From: Euglena gracilis
Taxonomy: Eukaryota > Euglenida > Euglenophyceae > Euglenales
Assembly: GCA_039621445.1 (NCBI GenBank)
Contig: CP154956.1
Span: forward strand, 83,076,474 to 83,140,473
Direction of reading: 5' to 3'
DNA length: 64,000 nucleotides
Part shown: piece after piece, positions 1 through 12,100 of the stretch
Layout: every line of letters begins with the position of its first letter
How positions within the stretch are numbered: the stretch's first letter is position 1
Position numbers and translations under genes: made by a program
Notes under the pieces: generated by a model
Told to the model about the DNA's origin: nothing
Database searches by the model: none
The model's input: the letters and a program-made list of their open reading frames with translations, nothing else

Positions 1-3000
1 CCCAGCGGGCACGCCCTCATTCATCCATCATATCATCCCGGCCCCTGCCCCCCAGCGGGCACGCCCTCATCCATCCATCATATCATCCCGGCCCCTGCCC
101 CCCAGCGGGCACGCCCTCATCCATCCATCATATCATCCCGGCCCCTGCCCCCCAGCGGGCACGCCCTCATCCATCCATCATATCATCCCGGCCCCTGCCC
201 CCCAGCGGGCACGCCCTCATCCATCCATCATATCATCGCGGCCCTGCCCCCCAGCGGGCACGCCCTCATCCATCCATCATATCATCCCGGCCCCTGCCCC
301 CCAGCGGGCACGCCCTCATCCATCCATCATATCATCCCGGCCCCTGCCCCCCAGCGGGCACGCCCTCATCCATCCATCATATCATCCCGGCCCCTGCCCC
401 CCAGCGGGCACGCCCTCATCCATCCATCATATCATCCCGGCCCCTGCCCCCCAGCGGGCACGCCCTCATCCATCCATGATATCATCCCGGCCCCTGCCCC
501 CCAGCGGGCACGCCCTCATCCATCCATGATATCATCCCGGCCCCTGCCCCCCAGCGGGCACGCCCTCATCCATCCATCATATCATCCCGGCCCCTGCCCC
601 CCAGCGGGCACGCCCTCATCCATCCATGATATCATCCCGGCCCCTGCCCCCCAGCGGGCACGCCCTCATCCATCCATCATATCATCCCGGCCCCTGCCCC
701 CCAGCGGGCACGCCCTCATCCATCCATCATATCATCCCGGCCCCTGCCCCCCAGCGGGCACGCCCTCATCCATCCATCATATCATCCCGGCCCCTGCCCC
801 CCAGCGGGCACGCCCTCATCCATCCATGATATCATCCCGGCCCCTGCCCCCCAGCGGGCACGCCCTCATCCATCCATCATATCATCCCGGCCCCTGCCCC
901 CCAGCGGGCACGCCCTCATCCATCCATCATATCATCCCGGCCTCTGCCCCCCAGCGGGCACGCCCTCATCCATCCATCATATCATCCCGGCCCCTGCCCC
1001 CCAGCGGGCACGCCCTCATCCATCCATCATATCATCCCGGCCCCTGCCCCCCAGCGGGCACGCCCTCATCCATCCATCATATCATCCCGGCCCCTGCCCC
1101 CCAGCGGGCACGCCCTCATCCATCCATCATATCATCCCGGCCCCTGCCCCCCAGCGGGCACGCCCTCATCCATCCATCATATCATCCCGGCCCCTGCCCC
1201 CCAGCGGGCACGCCCTCATCCATCCATCATATCATCCCGGCCCCTGCCCCCCAGCGGGCACGCACTCATCCATCCATCATATCATCCCGGCCCCTGCCCC
1301 CCAGCGGGCACGCCCTCATCCATCCATCATATCATCCCGGCCCCTGCCCCCCAGCGGGCACGCCCTCATCCATCCATGATATCATCCCGGCCCCTGCCCC
1401 CCAGCGGGCACGCCCTCATCCATCCATCATATCATCCCGGCCCCTGCCCCCCAGCGGGCACGCCCTCATCCATCCATCATATCATCATCCCGGCCCCCCT
1501 GCCCCCCAGCGGGCACGCCCTCATCCATCCATCATATCATCCCGGCCCCTGCCCCCCAGCGGGCACGCCCTCATCCATCCATCATATCATCCCGGCCCCT
1601 GCCCCCCAGCGGGCACGCCCTCATCCATCCATCATATCATCCCGGCCCCTGCCCCCCAGCGGGCACGCCCTCATCCATCCATCATATCATCCCGGCCCCT
1701 GCCCCCCAGCGGGCACGCCCTCATCCATCCATCATATCATCCCGGCCCCTGCCCCCCAGCGGGCACGCCCTCATCCATCCATCATATCATCCCGGCCCCT
1801 GCCCCCCAGCGGGCACGCCCTCATCCATCCATCATATCATCCCGGCCCCTGCCCCCCAGCGGGCACGCCCTCATCCATCCATCATATCATCCCGGCCCCT
1901 GCCCCCCAGCGGGCACGCCCTCATCCATCCATCATATCATCCCGGCCCCTGCCCCCCAGCGGGCACGCCCTCATCCATCCATCATATCATCCCGGCCCCT
2001 GCCCCCCAGCGGGCACGCCCTCATCCATCCATCATATCATCCCGGCCCCTGCCCCCCAGCGGGCACGCCCTCATCCATCCATCATATCATCCCGGCCCCT
2101 GCCCCCCAGCGGGCACGCCCCCATCCATCCATCATATCATCCCGGCCCCTGCCCCCCAGCGGGCACGCCCTCATCCATCCATCATATCATCCCGGCCCCT
2201 GCCCCCCAGCGGGCACGCCCTCATCCATCCATCATATCATCCCGGCCCCTGCCCCCCAGCGGGCACGCCCTCATCCATCCATCATATCATCCCGGCCCCT
2301 GCCCCCCAGCGGGCACGCCCTCATCCATCCATCATATCATCCCGGCCCCTGCCCCCCAGCGGGCACGCCCTCATCCATCCATCATATCATCCCGGCCCCT
2401 GCCCCCCAGCGGGCACGCCCTCATCCATCCATCATATCATCCCGGCCCCTGCCCCCCAGCGGGCCCGCCCTCACCCACTCATCATATCATCCCGGCCCCT
2501 GCCCCCCAGCGGGCACGCCCTCATCCATCCATCATATCATCCCGGCCCCTGCCCCCCAGCGGGCACGCCCTCATCCATCCATCATATCATCCCGGCCCCT
2601 GCCCCCCAGCGGGCACGCCCTCATCCATCCATCATATCATCCCGGCCCCTGCCCCCCAGCGGGCACGCCCTCATCCATCCATCATATCATCCCGGCCCCT
2701 GCCCCCCAGCGGGCACGCCCTCATCCATCCATCATATCATCCCGGCCCCTGCCCCCCAGCGGGCACGCCCTCATCCATCCATCATATCATCCCGGCCCCT
2801 GCCCCCCAGCGGGCACGCCCTCATCCATCCATCATATCATCCCGGCCCCTGCCCCCCAGCGGGCACGCCCTCATCCATCCATCATATCATCCCGGCCCCT
2901 GCCCCCCAGCGGGCACGCCCTCATCCATCCATCATATCATCCCGGCCCCTGCCCCCCAGCGGGCACGCCCTCATCCATCCATCATATCATCCCGGCCCCT

Positions 3001-5605
3001 GCCCCCCAGCGGGCACGCCCTCATCCATCCATCATATCATCCCGGCCCCTGCCCCCCAGCGGGCACGCCCTCATCCATCCATCATATCATCCCGGCCCCT
3101 GCCCCCCAGCGGGCACGCCCTCATCCATCCATCATATCATCCCGGCCCCTGCCCCCCAGCGGGCACGCCCTCATCCATCCATCATATCATCCCGGCCCCT
3201 GCCCCCCAGCGCACACGCCCTCACCCCTCATCCATATCATCCCGGCCCCTGCCCCCCAGCGGGCACGCCCTCATCCATCCATCATATCATCCCGGCCCCT
3301 GCCCCGCAGCGGACGCGCCCTCATCCATCCATCATATCATCCCGGCCCCTGCCCCCCAGCGGGCACGCCCTCATCCATCCATCATATCATCCCGGCCCCT
3401 GCCCCCCAGCGGGCACGCCCTCATCCATCCATCATATCATCCCGGCCCCTGCCCCCCAGCGGGCACGCCCTCATCCATCCATCATATCATCCCGGCCCCT
3501 GCCCCGCAGCGGGCACGCCCTCATCCATCCATCATATCATCCCGGCCCCTGCCCCCCAGCGGGCACGCCCTCATCCATCCATCATATCATCCCGGCCCCT
3601 GCCCCCCAGCGGGCACGCCCTCATCCATCCATCATATCATCCCGGCCCCTGCCCCCCAGCGGGCACGCCCTCATCCATCCATCATATCATCCCGGCCCCT
3701 GCCCCCAGCGGGCACGCCCCCATCCATCCATCATATCATCCCGGCCCCTGCCCCCCAGCGGGCACGCCCTCATCCATCCATCATATCATCCCGGCCCCTG
3801 CCCCCCAGCGGGCACGCCCTCATCCATCCATCATATCATCCCGGCCCCTGCCCCCCAGCGGGCACGCCCTCATCCATCCATCATATCATCCCGGCCCCTG
3901 CCCCCCAGCGGGCACGCCCTCATCCATCCATCATATCATCCCGGCCCCTGCCCCCCAGCGGGCACGCCCTCATCCATCCAATCTATCATCCCGGCCCCTG
4001 CCCCCCAGCGGGCACGCCCTCATCCATCCATCATATCATCCCGGCCCCTGCCCCCCAGCGGGCACGCCCTCATCCATCCATCATATCATCCCGGCCCCTG
4101 CCCCCCAGCGGGCACGCCCTCATCCATCCATCATATCATCCCGGCCCCTGCCCCCCAGCGGGCACGCCCTCATCCATCCATCATATCATCCCGGCCCCTG
4201 CCCCCCAGCGGGCACGCCCTCATCCATCCATCATATCATCCCGGCCCCTGCCCCCCAGCGGGCACGCCCTCATCCATCCATCATATCATCCCGGCCCCTG
4301 CCCCCCAGCGGGCACGCCCTCATCCATCCATCATATCATCCCGGCCCCTGCCCCCCAGCGGGCACGCCCTCATCCATCCATCATATCATCCCGGCCCCTG
4401 CCCCCCAGCGGGCACGCCCTCATCCATCCATCATATCATCCCGGCCCCTGCCCCCCAGCGGGCACGCCCTCATCCATCCATCATATCATCCCGGCCCCTG
4501 CCCCCCAGCGGGCACGCCCTCATCCATCCATCATATCATCCCGGCCCCTGCCCCCCAGCGGGCACGCCCTCATCCATCCATCATATCATCCCGGCCCCTG
4601 CCCCCCAGCGGGCACGCCCTCATCCATCCATCATATCATCCCGGCCCCAGCCCCCCAGCGGGCACGCCCTCATCCATCCATCATATCATCCCGGGACCTG
4701 ACCACCAGCGGGCACGCCCACATCGAACATCCAGATCATCCCGACCCCTGCCCCCAGCGGGCACGCCCTCATCCATCCATCATATCATCCCGGCCCCTGC
4801 CCCCCAGCGGGCACGCCCTCATCCATCCATCATATCATCCCGGCCCCTGCCCCCCAGCGGGCACGCCCTCATCCATCCATCATATCATCCCGGCCCCTGC
4901 CCCCCAGCGGGCACGCCCTCATCCATCCATCATATCATCCCGGCCCCTGCCCCCCAGCGGGCACGCCCTCATCCATCCATCATATCATCCCGGCCCCTGC
5001 CCCCCAGCGGGCACGCCCTCATCCATCCATCATATCATCCCGGCCCCTGCCCCCCAGCGGGCACGCCCTCATCCATCCATCATATCATCCCGGCCCCCGC
5101 CCCCCAGCGGGCACGCCCTCATCCATCCATCATATCATCCCGGCCCCTGCCCCCCAGCGGGCACGCCCTCATCCATCCATCATATCATCCGGCCCCTGCC
5201 CCCCAGCGGGCACGCCCTCATCCATCCATCATACCATCCCGGCCCCTGCCCCCCAGCGGGCACGCCCTCATCCATCCATCATACCATCCCGGCCCCTGCC
5301 CCCCAGCGGGCACGCCCTCATCCATCCATCATACCATCCCGGCCCCTGCCCCCCAGCGGGCACGCCCTCATCCATCCATGATATCATCCCGGCCCCTGCC
5401 CCCCAGCGGGCACGCCCTCATCCATCCACGATATCATCCCCACCCCTGCCCCCAGCGGGCACGCCCTCATCCATCCATCATACCATCCCGGCCCCTGCCC
5501 CCCAGCGGGCACACCCTCATCCATCCATCATACCATCCGGCCCCCGCCTCCCCAGCGGGCACGCCCTCATCCATCCATCATATCATCCGGCCCCTGCCCC
5601 CCAGC
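1..5605. repeat. 50-bp minisatellite array, about 112 units, truncated by window start
   Basis: Head-to-tail copies of a 50-bp unit containing GCGGGCACGCCCTCATCCAT. Most units are identical. Single-base variants (for example a CATGAT form near 476, 526, 626, 826, 1376 and 5378), a 53-bp-like unit near 1480 and strongly diverged units near 3210, 3310 and 4690-4745 break the array. Variation rises toward the right edge (5190-5605), as expected where homogenisation is weaker. The + strand is very C-rich and has no stop codon in any forward frame. Because 50 is not a multiple of 3, each frame cycles through the same 150 nt, which produces very long but meaningless open frames. It precedes an internal exon of the SMYD-like gene, so it is probably intronic. 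Confidence 0.98.
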
Positions 5606-5626
5606 AGTCAAGTGGGGCGCTTCAAA

Positions 5627-6003
5627 TCCAAATCCAAAAAATCCCCCCTCCTGGCCCGCAGGGGGGGGGGTCCGGACCCCCCCCCACCTGCCAGGGGGGT
5701 CCGGACCGACCCTGGGGGGGGTATCCGGGACCCCCCCAAAAGGGTCAATTTTTTCCTCCGGCGTTTCGCGCCGAAAATTCTTTGTATTTTTGGCACATTT
5801 TTGCCCAAAAAGTGCCCAAAATGGCAGTTTTGGTCGTTTTGGGGGGTCAAAAATTGTCCGGCCCGGCGCTTTGCGCCGGGCCGAAATTCGGTCACCCAGA
5901 CCGCGCCACTGTTTAGGTGGGGGGGTGTCCCCCCCCCCTCCTGGCCCACAGGGGAGGTCCGGACCCCCCCCACCTGTCCTAATATCGAACCCTGGGGCCA
6001 GTG
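5627..6003 (+). repeat. Dispersed repeat family R3, copy A (GCGC-hairpin type)
   Basis: Contains alternating C/G runs with TCCTGGCCC and GGTCCGGACC. Two hairpins of the form CGGCGCTTTGCGCCG lie near 5757 and 5862. It ends in TAATATCGAACCCTGGGG. The same order of blocks (CTCCTGGACC, GTCAATTTTTTCCT, GCGC hairpin, AAAGTGCCCAAAATGGC, a second CTGGACC block, and a TATATCAAACCCTGG-like end) recurs at 41236-42065, 42555-42838 and, in part, at 55818-56230 and 7590-7700. It lies between the satellite and the first visible SMYD exon. Confidence 0.75.
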
Positions 6004-6102
6004 GTGAACTGTTGTCCGTTGAAAATCTTTCCCTCGAGACCAAATTTGAAATCGAACTTCTTTCCAAAGGATAATTCCGGGCCACTCCGTTAACGCGACC
6101 AG

Positions 6103-9100
6103 CCCCATGCCATCCCCGTCCTGGCAAACCGGGCTCTGACGGTGTGCGATATGTGCCTCGCCCTGGAGGCTCCTGCCTGCACACCATGCACTTGCAAAAT
6201 GGTACCCCATTGAAGTTGCTCTAAAGCCCCAAGGTGCGGTTTGCTTCATAACTTTGGAGGAAAACTGGACAGTTGCAGTGGCAGTCGGCAAAACCAAAGG
6301 CACGCAGTCGACCTTTTTTTCTCAGGAAATTCTTCCACTGTTCTACTCGCCTGTCTCCTCCGAAATGGCTTTAACAAAAACAAACGAGGTGAGCAATGGC
6401 TGATGGTTGCCAGTCTGAGGTATTTGTGCTTTTTGAGGGACACATCTGCTGCAAATGCACTGCTGTCTCGACCATGAAATCATTTTTTCAGTTGCGAGTA
6501 ACCACAACCTTCTTATAAATGACCTGGGCCGACCAAATGCCACATTTCCCGACACACCAACCTTCTCTGCCCTATCATGGTTGGCAAACAGGTTTCATTC
6601 CTGTTATGAGGCTTTGGGGTTTATAAAGAACCCGGCTTATAATTGATGTTGTATTTTTTTTCTGACGTGGCTTTCTTTCCCCCTCACCACAAAGGATTAT
6701 CCAGTTTGAGGCTTCAATACATCCAACATTGACGAACCGCTGCCAGTAATCTACCCAGAGGATTGCTTTGTGGACGGCTTCTTTCTGCCACTGTGACGGT
6801 TGGCAGGCACAGATGAAACTTCGGTCTTCTTAAGGAGCTGGAATTTCGGTCTATTTTTTTTTTTGAGTTGCTAGGTGGTTTTTTTGTGGAGGGGGTTGGC
6901 CCAGTGGTTACGTCCCAATCCTGCGACCAGATTGGAAGGGGTTTCATTGAAACAAGTGGCAGAGGCCGTTACAACAGTGAGGAAACGAAGTGAAGTGGAG
7001 AACCTCTCCCAGACCTCAGAGTGTCTTTGGTGGCTCGTTTGTGTTTGCCCTGCGGATTGGTTGGCTTGTGTCTGCAGGTTGTAGGATAGAATGCACAATT
7101 TGCAACATTTTTGTGTTTATCAATTTTGACAACGTCGTCTTTTTTTTGCGCCACACTTTTTGCGGGTGCGCATTCTGTCCGCGGTACAGGACAAACCCCC
7201 CCCCCCCGCTGGTGGAGCTCCGTCCATTCGCAGGGCCCCCCGTCCGGGGCTCACGGGCCCCCCCCCCGTTGTTAGGTCACAGGCCCCCCCGTCCCGGGGT
7301 CACAGGCCCGGGTTTGGCCCCGCTGGGCGACGAAGCAACCCTCGCGCCGCCCGCACTGCGAGCACGTGGCGTACTGCAGCCCGGCGTGCGCGGAGCGGGC
7401 CGGCTCGCAGTGGCACGCCGCGGAGTGTGCCGCCCTCGCCGCGCTGCGGACCGCATGCCCACGGGCCCCCACCGACGCCATCCAGGCCCAGCGCCTGACC
7501 CGCCCAGCCCTCCACCCTCCGAGCCAGGGAACCCGCACGCAGGGAAGGGGGGCCGTCTCCCTTTTCTCGCCCCCCCGGTCATGACAGGATTTGCCCCCAG
7601 GGTTCGATATAAGGAAGGTGAACGGGGGAGAGAGGTGTGTTCCCCACTCCTGGACCAAACGTGGAGGTGCAGATCCCCCCCCCACCTCCCGGACCAGGGC
7701 GTAGCTTAAGAAAATTTGACCCCACCCCCAGGGGGTCAGCCTTTTTCCAGCCCTGGAACCCCCTCAACGAGATTTATTTATTTCCAGCTGCCCTTCGGGT
7801 GGCTAGACGGTAACGGATTTTTTTGCTTTCAGAGGTGCAAAAAAATGGGCAAAAATATGGGCGAAAAGGGGCCAGATTTGGCTGGCCAGGTGTTTTTTTT
7901 TGGCCCCCGGGTCGGGCCCAGCTCCATCCCGGGACCCCAGGGGGTGGGAGAGGGGGTCAGCCAGCAGCTTTTTTCCAGCCAGCCCAAAATTTTCAGAGTT
8001 TAGGTGGATAGTCAGTGTCCCAATGATGCCAGAAGTTATTGTTTTCTCCGATGTTGGTGTGTTTTTGCCAAGGTTTTATAACTTCACGTTTGTAGGGTTG
8101 AAAAAGAAATGATTTTGGGGGGGGGTTTGAGGGGCTTAATATTATTTTTCAGGCAGTTCAGCCAAATTTTTAAGGAGTTTTTAAGGGGTTTTAAGGGGTT
8201 TTAAGGGGTTTTAAGGCGGTTTTAAAACAGTGCCTGCACATTTGGCAGGCTGTCACGCCAGGGCTAAACTGTTGCAGAATTTCGGTTCGGGCGATTCTTT
8301 TTCAGCCGCACGGATGACAGAGCCCCCTGAACCAATAGTCCCCATTGTCTAACTTGTCGTTTAACTTTAAACATGGAATAAACTGTTGTCTGGTTTCTTC
8401 TTCCTGTACTGTTTCTCATCCAGCACATTTCTTCCAGCCTTTGGAGTCCCCCATGCCCCCCATCATGGCTCATCGTATGGCCAGTCCTTCTTGAAGGCTG
8501 CCAGGTGGGGTGCTGTCCCCCAAAGCCGCTTCATGATCCGGCTTGGGTATGTCTTGGCCAGGCTTTTGTTTACTATTTTGTCCCAGGGGTGCGGACGCCC
8601 CCTGCATTGTACCTACCTTTTATTTTGTTTGAATTTCTCTGAATTAAATTTCCTTTTCTTTGTTTGCGTTCATTTGCTTTTGAATTTTTTGTGACGCATT
8701 TTTCGACTTTGGCTTGAGTTTTGACAGCCCGCTTGTGCAGAGCCATGCAAAAAGTGGGTCACTGGCTGGGCCGCCATTTTTCTTTTTTTTGGCACAAGAC
8801 CTGCACTGCTAATGGAGGCCAGTGTTGCCGATGGCAGTGGGTCCCCCAGGAGCCAGTGGTCCGCTCCACACCAGCTAGCAGCTACTGACCGGGGGAGCAG
8901 GGGAGTAGACTGAGTAATGTTTTGGCGCTATAGAGATGTATCACCACAACATTGACGCGTGACAGACCTACAGTGGTTCTGCCATCGCAAAATCATAATA
9001 ATAACCCGGAATGAAGAGTTCCGAAGCTCCCAATCAAAGCCAGTGGTGGGACCGGTGAAAAACGCAATTTGTTGTATTTTGTGCCCGGCAGAAGAGACCC

Positions 9101-12100
9101 CCTGGGGATCTGAAGCCAAAGTGTGTCCCCGGCCACCCGCCCTGAGGCACGGCCTCTGGTGCTGGGCCAGAGCGGGGCGTTCGCCACGCTCCCCCCCGAG
9201 CAGCAGAAACTGGCGATGGAGGTGCAGAGCATCGTGCAGCACCCATGGCCGTTTTCCAGAGCACAGTATGAGCCCCCCAAAAATATGATTTGCGGCAACC
9301 CGAACCTCATGTTGTTGGCACCGGTAACATTTTTGCAACATTTGGCAGCAATGCAAAACGTCCGTGCTGGTGGTAAAAACACCAAAGCACCACACGCGTG
9401 CTTCTGGGACATTTTTTTTCTGACATACCTGACATGTGTATCGCTTGCAGCCCCCACCCCCTAACAATACACCTCATGTCAAGAGCGCCTTTTCTTGGGA
9501 TGTCACCTGAGTGGTTGTCACATTTTTATCTTCAAGTTCTGTTACACTGTTCCTCCCTTTAAACAGGGCAGGCTTCATTTTAACTCAGAAGACCCCCCCG
9601 GGAGGTGGGTGGGTGGGTGGGTGGGTGGGTCTTGTTTCTTTAGCTATAATATTTGCGAATCCTTTTGTTTAATTTTAATATTGGATTTTTAATCAATTTT
9701 TTTTGAAAATTAATCGAGGGTATAATAGTGGATATCCTTTGGATTACATAATAATTTTTAATATTTTCTATCATGTTAGTTTTTTGATACTTTTCCAAAT
9801 TTCTTGATGGATTTATCGAGGATATATTATTTCTTTTTTCCCAATATTAGTTCTAAAGAATCCAGGGGCCCTGCCAGCGGTCCTGCCAGAGGCCCTGGGA
9901 TGAGTTTCGGCACGAAGTGCCAAATTTTTTTTGGGAAATGCCCAAACGGCCCGATTTTGGGGGTCCCCCCACCATGTCGGTGCCAACCCCTCCGTGTCAA
10001 CGCCATTTTTCTGGAACGCCATCTGGCCTTTTCCTTTGGTGCACAAGGTTTTTTTTGAAGGCGTGTCGCTGACCCCCCCCCATGGCAACGCCATTCTCTG
10101 GAACCATTGGCGTGTATTGGACAGGGGGGTTCATTGTGTGGTTGGCGCAATTGTGTCTCTGGCCTGCTGATATTACAGATCCCTAAAATGCCCAACTACA
10201 GCACCCATGAGCTACCACACCTAGAGTAATCGCGTGCATCACTTCGAAATCTGGTCTCTGCAACTCTCAACCAAAAATTTCGAAACCGCCAGCATCAGGC
10301 ATTTGCTTAAGGGATTGCAGTACCCCCCCCCCCCCCGGGGGGGGCTGGACTGCAGTTAGTCCAAATTTGGCTAGTGGGTTTTCTAGCAGACCCCCCCGGG
10401 GGGGGGTCTGCTAGCAGGGCTAGCTAGTGGAAATTTTTTTCCCAGTGACCGGCGCGAAGCGCCGAAAATTTTTTTTGGGACCCCCAAAAATGGCCAAAAA
10501 TGCCCGATTTTGGCCATTTTTGGGAATTTTTGGAACAAAATCAGCCAAAAACCTGTTAAAAACCTCATTTTTCCAGTCCGGGGGACCCCCGGACCCCCCC
10601 CCCCCCGGGGGGAGGGGGGTCTAGCTAGTCCACTTTTTCTAGTGTCTAGCCGATTGGCTAGCCAGTACCCCCCCCCCCCGGGGGTCCTTAAGCAAATGCC
10701 TGGCCAGCATCCAGGAGTGTGCCACACGTGTGAAACGAACTTGACAGCATTTCATCCCCGTCTCGTCCCTGAAAGCAGTCGTGAGCCGCTGTACTGGGGA
10801 CACACTTTGGGAAGACATCGGGACCACCGTGACCCACCTCGCGGCTCTGGACGCCAACAATTCGTTCGGGGTGTACTACAGCCAGCGGGAATGGGCCACA
10901 AGTGTGCAACCTTGCCCCCCCTGGAACAGTGGAAGAATTCATGGCGGCGTCAAGTCTTTTCAAGCTGTCAAGTCAAAGTCAAGTCCTTGATCACAAGGAT
11001 TTGAGTTTAAGGCTCTCTGGATCTTACGATGCAGACAGGAAAGGACGGGACAGGACGGAAAAAGCGGGACGGGAAGAACAAAAGCTTGCAAAAAGAATAC
11101 AGATGGATGAATTATGAAGGTCTTTTTTTCAGACCCGGGATGGTCGGCAACCACCCATCCAATGTTAGGTCCAAAAACTTGTGTATCGCGCAGAAAATAG
11201 AGGAAATAACCCCCCAAGGCCAGTCAGCCGAGGCTGAGGCCGAGGCGAGTCCCCTCCGCGGGCCACCAGAATTTTTTCGAAAGATTTTTGGAATGGACGG
11301 ACCGATGGATGGAAAGGGGAAAAAAGAAAGATTGCCTTTTTCATCTGCCAAAAGTGCTTTTTTTGCCAACGCCAATCAGGTGGAGTTTGCCAAAGCCCTT
11401 GCATTCCAGCCAGCAGCCATGCTCGGTGGTGTGTAAGCCAGAGAGCACCCCACTTCTCAAGGGAAGGGGCCCAGCCTTTTCCAGTTTTACCCTCCCTCCC
11501 CAAGCAATAAATTTTCTCCTGTCCTCCCACCCTGGGGCCACTGAACGGTCACATACGGTCATACGGTCATATGCTGTACAACGCTATGACACCTGATTGT
11601 CGCTGGCGAACATTTGACGCCTTTGAGAGGTCAAATCGGCCAAACTTTTTGCTTTATTGCTGCATTTCACACCTTGTCCCCGTCTGGATCTTAGAATAGA
11701 TCCGAGGAGGCTGTTTGTTAGGATGCATGTGACACGGTTGCTAGAATACAACTGGATGTATGAATGGACCAGAGTTTTTAGGACCCAGGGGTGGGGTTGA
11801 CCCCCCCCCACCGGCCTTTCAACCCTGCCCCCCTCCTCCCGAACTCCAGGTGGCCCACGGGTTGGATTGGGGTTGAAGAACTCCCCTGGCTGAGGACCAG
11901 AGAACGCCGCCGTTCCCTGCAGGGTCGACGGCGGAGGGCGGCCAGCGGAAGGCGCGGAAGGCCGAGCGGGACGACCGCCTCTTTGCCTTCGGCCAGCTGC
12001 CGGCCTGTGCCCTCTTCAACCACTCCTGTGCTGCGGACCGGGCTGGCTTTTGTGCCCTCCCCCTGACGCCCATCACCCCCAGCATTTCCATCCTTGCAAT

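Noticed and set aside
1-5605. CRISPR array
   Set aside because: The units are contiguous 50-bp tandem copies with no unique spacers, and the context is eukaryotic.
526-6007. Very long open frames (1391 and 1543 codons) over the left end
   Set aside because: They are readings of the 50-bp satellite. With a period not divisible by 3 and no stop in the unit, every forward frame stays open. There is no codon bias and no unique domain, and the second frame just runs on into an R3 repeat.
6890-6955. tRNA gene or tRNA-derived SINE
   Set aside because: TTGGCCCAGTGGTTA resembles a pol III A box, but the B box is only GGTTTCATTGA and no cloverleaf could be drawn.
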